Source: Blasia pusilla
Taxonomy: Eukaryota > Marchantiophyta > Marchantiopsida > Blasiales
Assembly (NCBI GenBank): GCA_050084515.1
Contig: CM114272.1
Span: 21,700,001-21,764,000 of the forward strand
Direction of reading: 5' to 3'
DNA length: 64,000 bases
Part shown: positions 57,386-64,000 of the stretch, one piece after another
Layout of the letters: every line of letters begins with the position of its first letter
Position numbering within the stretch: position 1 is the first letter of the stretch
The notes under the pieces: model-generated
Told to the model about the DNA's origin: nothing
Database searches by the model: none
The model's input: only the letters and a program-made list of their open reading frames with translations
Made by a program: the position numbers and the translations under genes

Positions 57386-58269
57386 AAACCAAATGTAAGA
57401 CTCTTCATCATGCCCCTGGAATTTCTTCAATTATGGCTTAGGTATTTGGATCAACTGCACCTATGGGTGATGAAAAGCAAGTACATGGTGTATTTGGAAT
57501 TTCTCAAGAAAGTGCACCACAAGGGGGAAGTAGGTAGCCATGTGTTGGCCATTTGAGTGCTTGCTCCATCTGAAAAGGATTGTATAGCCTCATACCATCC
57601 TTCCTCTTGTTGATGCATCAGCTATCTTTGCACATCCTGTTCGTGTTGTCCATTCCCATCTAGAATGTAGATTTCACAACCTACTCATTGGCTCTTGTAA
57701 CTATAGTTTCCTTGAACTAATCCTACTATGTACATGTACACTCTGAGTACATCATCATGCCAAATAAAAAACTACCTGCCAAGAGCAAAAGGAGACCCAA
57801 CAATGACAAGGAGAATCTGTGAGAGTGCATAAACAAGATTTATATATGGCATCATAGATTAAAAATGGAGACAATATGTGAAATTTGTAATTAAAAGTAT
57901 CAATTAATAAGTCCTCCATATCGAGAACAGTCTACTTTGATACAATGTTGAAAGCGACACAAGTCCCATGGTGGATCCAAGCTCTATTACTTTGAAAGCA
58001 TATGAAATGTCGATGATTCTGATGGAATGAGCTAGCTACTTATGCCAAGAATCCTCCCGGGCTGTTGGTTGAATGGAAGACATGATTGGTGGACCTGCAA
58101 TCTCTGATGATTGCCCATTTCTCTCGCTGCTGCAAGTGCAAGGCTAAGGGACATTGGTCAAGTCATCCCGATCTTCTATGAATAAATATATCCTAGTCCT
58201 CACTAGTCTAGAGGTAGTTTTGGTTTATCACAAGGTTGTGCAACATTGCACAACATGTGACCCATCTGA

Positions 58270-59450
58270 CTAATCTACGATTACATCTGGCATTGTTCAA
58301 CTGGATGCGAATCTCACGGAGAGAATGCCATCAAGATTTCAACACACCATTGCAATGCTCATTAACTACTCTAGTGTGAGCCACACACTTAATATTAAAA
58401 TCTTCAACGTCTAAGTTGCGGATGCCATGCAAAAGTATGGGACCAAGTGCGGGAGTGGTGAGAACCCGCTATCACCAAGCATGTACTCGTCTCGGTCAAA
58501 AGTACAAGGTCTAAACATGTTTGTCCATAAGTTGGACCTTTTGAAGCAAGTGAAATCATGACAAGAACCACATATACCTACAAAGATCCAAAACCAAAAA
58601 TCAGATGTGGAAAAATCAAACCTCATCAAAGTAGCCCACCGTCATACACAACCTAGCAATGAGAAAACGAAAGGAACATGCCAGTGAAGAGGAAGTTGAT
58701 TCTTCATCTGTCATCGGACACAACTTGTGCATTGATGGAGTAAATTAGATTTCCTATCAAAATAGGTTTCATCGGAGTCTCACGGTCTTTGACTGAGGGG
58801 AAATAAGGTCCTGTGAATCAATCCAACACATCCAAGAAATCCTTGCTTTGCAAATTCAGACAAAATCCTTTGGCGCTCTTGTGTGCCAGACCACTATAAC
58901 TCGTGGGATAAGCGATCCAACAAAGAAATAACAATCCTATGAGTGTAGTTCATAATTGAACCATGTGCTACACCCCATAAAAAGAGAGTGCGTGCTAAGC
59001 AAGAACCATACCATTACTGTCATGTCCCAACCTATCAAAGGCCATGGCTAACTGAACTTGTACAAAAATCTGAGAATTGAATGCATTTGATTAGAAGACA
59101 AGGTGGTCTTTGATTAGGCCCAAAAATTCAAGGAAGGTTTTGAGTCTCATCCGAGTGAGTTGCCTAAATGCATGTTTGGGTAGATTCATAAATACGTTAA
59201 CCACAAAGTCTGATGATTGTGGAAACATACCAAATTCGGAAAAGAACCTCCTTTCTTGCACCATTTGATATAGTTATAAGAGGTCTTTGTCAATCTCAGA
59301 TTCAATATCAGAACCTAAGCTTGAATCTGAGGTGCTGGGGCTATCGTTTGCACATGCATTTCCTCATCCTCATTGATGGAATCTGTGTCACTAGAATCTG
59401 ATTCAGTAGTGGAATCACCCATCAAAATCTGAGTTTCAAGAACCTGTCAG
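58270..59450 (-). pseudogene. PIF/Harbinger transposase (DDE_4 type), decayed
   Basis: The clearest open stretch, minus strand 58629-58411, reads FVGICGSCHDFTCFKRSNLW, then FRPCTFDRDEYMLGDSGFSP and LPHLVPYF. These are the conserved HD and GDSGY blocks of Harbinger DDE transposases. Downstream in other frames are HTRVVNEHCNGVLKSWWHSL (the region of the catalytic Glu) and CCAMLHNLV, matching the C-terminal VE..FG.LK.RW..L and CC.LHN blocks. Stops and shifts separate the pieces. The N-terminal third is hardly legible. It faces the ORF1-like frame at 55964-56710, as expected for a two-gene Harbinger element. Confidence 0.75.
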
Positions 59451-62400
59451 AGATCATTGAGAAACTTGTCTCTCCCTGAGATCGTGGGCATGTTGCCAAT
59501 TCCCAAATGAGCCTAATGACACAAAAAGTTTCCTTTTCTTTATTACCCTAGATACTTCACTATCATGGGAGGAGGCCAATGTAGGTACAATTCACATTGC
59601 ATGATAGAAAAAAATTACTTCAAGGAAAGGACAAAACTATTGGGCATTGCTAATGTAGGGATCTGTAGCAAGTGAGATCAAAATTCAGGACTGCATTCAT
59701 CAACGCAAATTTGTGGGTTGAAATGCACAATCTGGACACATAAAGAGCGGACATCAAGGAGAAAAAAACACATATCTTCCTTCCGCCTCTGCTGATTTCA
59801 TAAGTTTGTTATTTCTATATCTATCTAAGCTATTTCTTCATAGCTGCACAATCTTCACTTGCTTATTGCAACTCATGTATGCATGTATGCTTGCTTGCGC
59901 CTCCCCATGGTCGGGAATGTTGAACATAGACTTGTCTTGCTGTTAAATCCCATCCACTCCAATGGAGATCACTTGCCTCGCATTGTCACACCAAAGTTTT
60001 TTTCTGACTTACAGTGATAGTTCAAGACTCCTAAAATCCACATGAATGATTCCTTGCTCACAAAGCTGCTTCAGCCCATCCTACGTCAAGATTATCTTCC
60101 CTCAACCCTACTCAAAAATCACATCCAAGGTCCACAATCTACTACGGCTTACCCAACTCAAAAATCAGCTCGACCACGTGTCACAAATCAGTTCCTGCCC
60201 ACCATGCTAACAAAGTAGATCTGGCCCACCTTGCATCAAGATCATCTCATGCCCACCTTTCTCACGAATCAACTCCACCCAATTTCAAGATCATAGCCAC
60301 CGCCATCAATTCTACATCAAGACCACAAGGAAATAAGAAGAGAACCGTGTGTAGAGCTAGGCGGATACACACAACATCCATCTTCAATTCTGTCACTCCA
60401 TGAGCTAGACATCAAATCCAAACCAGAATCGGAAGAGGATGACTTAAGGCCTCAACCTTGTATTTTTGTGCATACAAATGTCTCCAAAATTCCATGGTGC
60501 CCTGAAAATTTACCTTACGCGCACACAGTTCCGGGGATAAACAGCTCCGGGTGAGACTTTCACTCCTGGTCGCCTAGAACCCGGAACTTGGCCAGCTATA
60601 TACCTGTTTGGGGTTCGGAAAAACCCTGGAATTGGTAGAATCGAGTGGCAAGGATTACCTTATCCGGGAGGTCTTTGACACCCCCTAGTGTGTTGTGCAG
60701 TAGAGTACTTGTATGAAGAGGTTACCCCCTATTTGGAGTATTTTGAGCTCATATTTTCCTTGTTACTATAATTCTAAGAAAATAGTTATTTAAGACCATA
60801 CATACCCTTTCCTAATATGGAAATTTAGATTCCATACGTGTGCACAACTCACGTAGGGAGTTTATGAGAGAGTGAAGGGATTAGGAGAGAAGAGCTTAGA
60901 GTTCATTCTCTCATACTAGAAGGAAAATGCACCCATGTTTTTTTCCTCATGTGCACTTTGAGTCTCTTCAACATGAGAGGGTTCGGTTTTAGAATGAGTG
61001 TCAAGAGAGCTAATGAAACATTTCCCTAGAAGATGTACAATGAGAGATTATAGTTGGGAGGTGGAATCTTGGATCTAATTGACTGTTGGAGCTGAAGTGT
61101 TGCCAAGTTGACATTAATTTTTTGAGGTTTGGAAAGACCATTAGGCACTTTTCTTCGTTCTTGCATATTTTATTTTCACGTCAAATGAATGTGTATGGAA
61201 GCGATATCAAAATTTTGATAGAATTAGGCCATGGCATATACAAACACCATCATCAATGCTAGACTAGATTTTGGTTGTTGTTGAGTCACTCACACTAGAG
61301 AGCTCCTAACATAATTGGCAAGGGAATGACTCTTGGCAAAACTAGGCTTTAGAGACCAGAGAGTCAATAGGGAGCGAACCAATATGCGGCCTGAGTTTTG
61401 GGTTTTTAAAGAGGGTTCGGGAAGAGGGTACGGAGAGGACTAATATGATGGGAAGACATGAGGGCAAAGACTAACAGAGTGGGAAGAAATGAGGGTAACA
61501 CGATGCAACTTAGGGCGCTTCTGGTTCCTGGGGCAACACAACGAGAAAAATAATACAACATGGAGTAACCCCGCGGGCAAGAAGAAGAATACTGCGTGGA
61601 GAAGAACGGTCCCGTGTGGGGAGAGCATTAATACTAACATGAGGAGTACTTTTTTTGGAAAGGATAGAAAGTATTTTAATCCATTGGATGGTCGAGAAAT
61701 TCACATCGGAGGGTTGAGAATTATACAGAATAACTTGTATTCTGCTGCCTCTGCACTCGAGGCTCGACTATTGTAGGGGTTGTAAATAGCAACTAGAGCT
61801 ATCACCATGCAAGAACTAGGAGCTATGGTGTTCCATGCAACCTTTCATAATGATCCATGAAAGGGGAGAAGAGTTCCAAAGCTAATTTCTAGGATATGTC
61901 TCTTTGATGGTTTCCTTGTGATTTTTCTTGTTGATATAAAGATTTTAAAGATTTTTTTGACTCCGTCATAATGAAATTTTCCATTTTCTATGTGGTATGG
62001 GTCCAACTCACGCTTGTGTAGACTTGATTAAGAGTCTAGTATGTTGGAGTTTACTATCATCATTTCAAATTAGTTGATGCCACAAAACAATGTATGTGGA
62101 CTTAATGTTCTAGATCTACATCATGCCTTTGCACTCAAGTTTGTTAGTCCATGGGTTTCATGACATCTGTAGTTGGATGAGAGAAAATTAAATTTCAGGG
62201 CAGTAACCTATTGGTGTGTTCTAGTTGGCATTTCTGATCATGGATATTCAATGGTGTTATGTATTCATTTTCTTTTGGTTACAACCAAGTTGATATGTTT
62301 TATGTATTCTCTTTGTGTTGTTGCTCTTATGGTTGGTAATCTCGAAGCCACACTAGGATTGTGAAATTAAGCCATTATAATGAAGGCAAGGATATAACAT

Positions 62401-64000
62401 ATATGTTGTCGCACCACATCATCTAGGATTTCTCAAATGAAAGATCTCTTCTTCATTTGGTTGGATGCATAACATAGGTGCCACAATAGTTGTATTTGCA
62501 AAAAATACTAGAATAGAGTATTTTTAGTGTCAAGGCACAATTTGTACCTATCAGACGAGCCTATCCTATGTTCAACATGATTTCAAAGTTTTTCAATTGC
62601 AAGAAGTACGTTATGGGGGCATCCCTCACAACTACTGGAGGAAGGTAGTAATTAAAGACTCTACATGAGGTATAAATATGTCTTAATTAATGTCACCTAT
62701 AGAATTATATGCTTATGGAATGCTTAACCATGATCTAATGGTAGTAACAAAGGGATTGCCAAATGTTTAGGAGGTATAAAAAGTAGCTTACAAAGGAGGT
62801 CTTAAACATCTTGAATTGCATAGAATGCAACCAATTTTAGAGTTCAACCCTTGCTCCTCCTTGCTAGCCCACAAAAAGACCTTGACCTTGAGACTTACGA
62901 GCAAAAGAGTTTGGTTGAGTCTCAAAGATCAAACCAATCACAAATCATGTCGGTGAGTCAATGACCAATTGCAATCCTGTAGGTGAGCCTTGCCAATCTC
63001 CCCAAGTTGCTTGCCTATACTAGAGTGTGTCCATTAATCCCTTGAGGTGAGTCCCACAAAATACATTAGCTCAAACTTGAAACATAGCCAAATACACATG
63101 ATAGTTATAATATCTTGTCGATGGACTTAAGTAGGTAGGAAGAGAGAGTGTCTGACCTTATAAATACTTCTAGGGTTCACCATGGGAACTCCATCTTCCC
63201 CATTCCTTTTTGGGCCTTTCATTTGGGCCCTCATTCTGAACATGCATATGGTTTGCAACGTATGTTTGACTAGCTATCCCTTAAGATGGCTTGGCGGAGG
63301 CTTCTTGCAAATTTTGCAACTCTCAACTCCCCATATGTATCTTGCAACTTGTACCTACATTTCATATGTCTCATTGCTAACGCTTTTCTTGACTTCCGAC
63401 GTTTGGCATCTCATGGTTGTTTAGCCATCCATTGCGTTTCATGACTAGTCTCATGACATCTTGCCCATCTTGACTACTCAAATGTTCTTTGCTTCTTGTC
63501 GTTGACTTGAAGCTTGGCTCAAAGGTCTCATACCTTGCTTGCCTTGCCCTTATCCTTGAAAATAGCTACGACTCTTTCTCGTCTAAGGCTAGTGTCAAGG
63601 TGTGTGCACGTCTCGCCTAGTGTTAGTTTGGTAGCCGGTTTTACCGCCATTATGGTCCTAGTTTCACACATAACTAGTATAGGTTCCAACTTTGGTGTAT
63701 CACATAAAGGTCTTTTCTCCTTGTACGTGCAATCATGACTCACTACCCAAATCTCCTTTAGCGTGAGCACTATAGACTTACGTATTACGGTATGGGCAAT
63801 GCCTTGCTCCAAGACTCGAGCAGATAGTGAGAGAGAGATTCTTTCCCTCACATTATTTTGGGATTCTCTAAGGGAACCCTTATTTTCCCAATAACTAGCT
63901 CAAGTCCTTGGTTTTGGCTCTTAATGCAAATGAGTTGCATCTTCTAGAGCTGCGTTTATCTTGTTAACCCCCAAGATGGCTTAGGGAAGTCTTATGGTAG
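59451..64000. other. AT-rich intergenic DNA to the window end
   Basis: No gene supported. Short frames (61489-61776 plus, 63182-63424 plus, 63851-63528 minus) lack recognisable domains. The last 30 bases (AGATGGCTTAGGGAAG at 63974-63989) resemble the hairpin motif of the gypsy LTR at 7711-7726 and may be the start of another related LTR running out of the window. Confidence 0.4.

Noticed and set aside
1-64000. CRISPR arrays, operons, ribosome binding sites and rRNA genes
   Set aside because: None seen. The intron-containing genes and retrotransposons show a eukaryotic nuclear context, so bacterial-type features are not expected.

Overview
The window looks like nuclear DNA of a streptophyte, most probably a non-flowering land plant. 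Four intron-containing genes have clear plant homologues: PGR5 (thylakoid electron flow), a DUF639 membrane protein, a plant-type PH-OSBP sterol/lipid transfer protein (ORP1/ORP2 class) and the transcription elongation factor IWS1/SPN1. Introns are mostly 80 to 700 bp and 5' leaders are long and rich in GA/CT. A Ty3/gypsy element with a DNMT3-like domain and a protease reading DSGAQPLMLG points away from angiosperms. A bryophyte, perhaps a liverwort, is my best guess, but that is an inference.

Layout. 1-8019: a minus-strand Ty3/gypsy retrotransposon, cut by the left window edge. In its own direction it runs LTR, gag, zinc knuckle, protease, C5 cytosine methyltransferase, reverse transcriptase, RNase H, integrase, PHD finger, LTR. 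It is broken by several stops and frameshifts. 8020-8645: a copia RT scrap and a rearranged, partly inverted relative of the gypsy element. 8646-12500: AT-rich, with a possible CACTA transposase remnant. 13343-14161: PGR5. 16140-18400: a decayed Ty1/copia 3' half. 18500-22500: short repeats, a (TC)n tract and the DUF639 gene upstream region. 22561-28346: DUF639 gene. 30359-30953: probable tail of a non-LTR retrotransposon. 30954-37250: mostly AT-rich intergenic DNA. 39265-45705: ORP gene. 49289-53527: IWS1. 55100-59450: hairpins, a MITE-like element and a decayed PIF/Harbinger transposon. 59460-64000: no confident gene.

How it fits together. The four host genes are all on the plus strand, have unrelated housekeeping roles and are separated by transposon-rich DNA. 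They do not form a functional cluster. The unusual item is the gypsy element. It carries both a putative DNA-methylation writer (all main C5-methyltransferase motifs visible, between protease and RT) and a putative histone reader (a complete C4HC3 PHD finger after integrase, where chromoviruses carry a chromodomain). Most of its in-frame stops are TAG, consistent with C-to-T decay at CAG/TGG codons.
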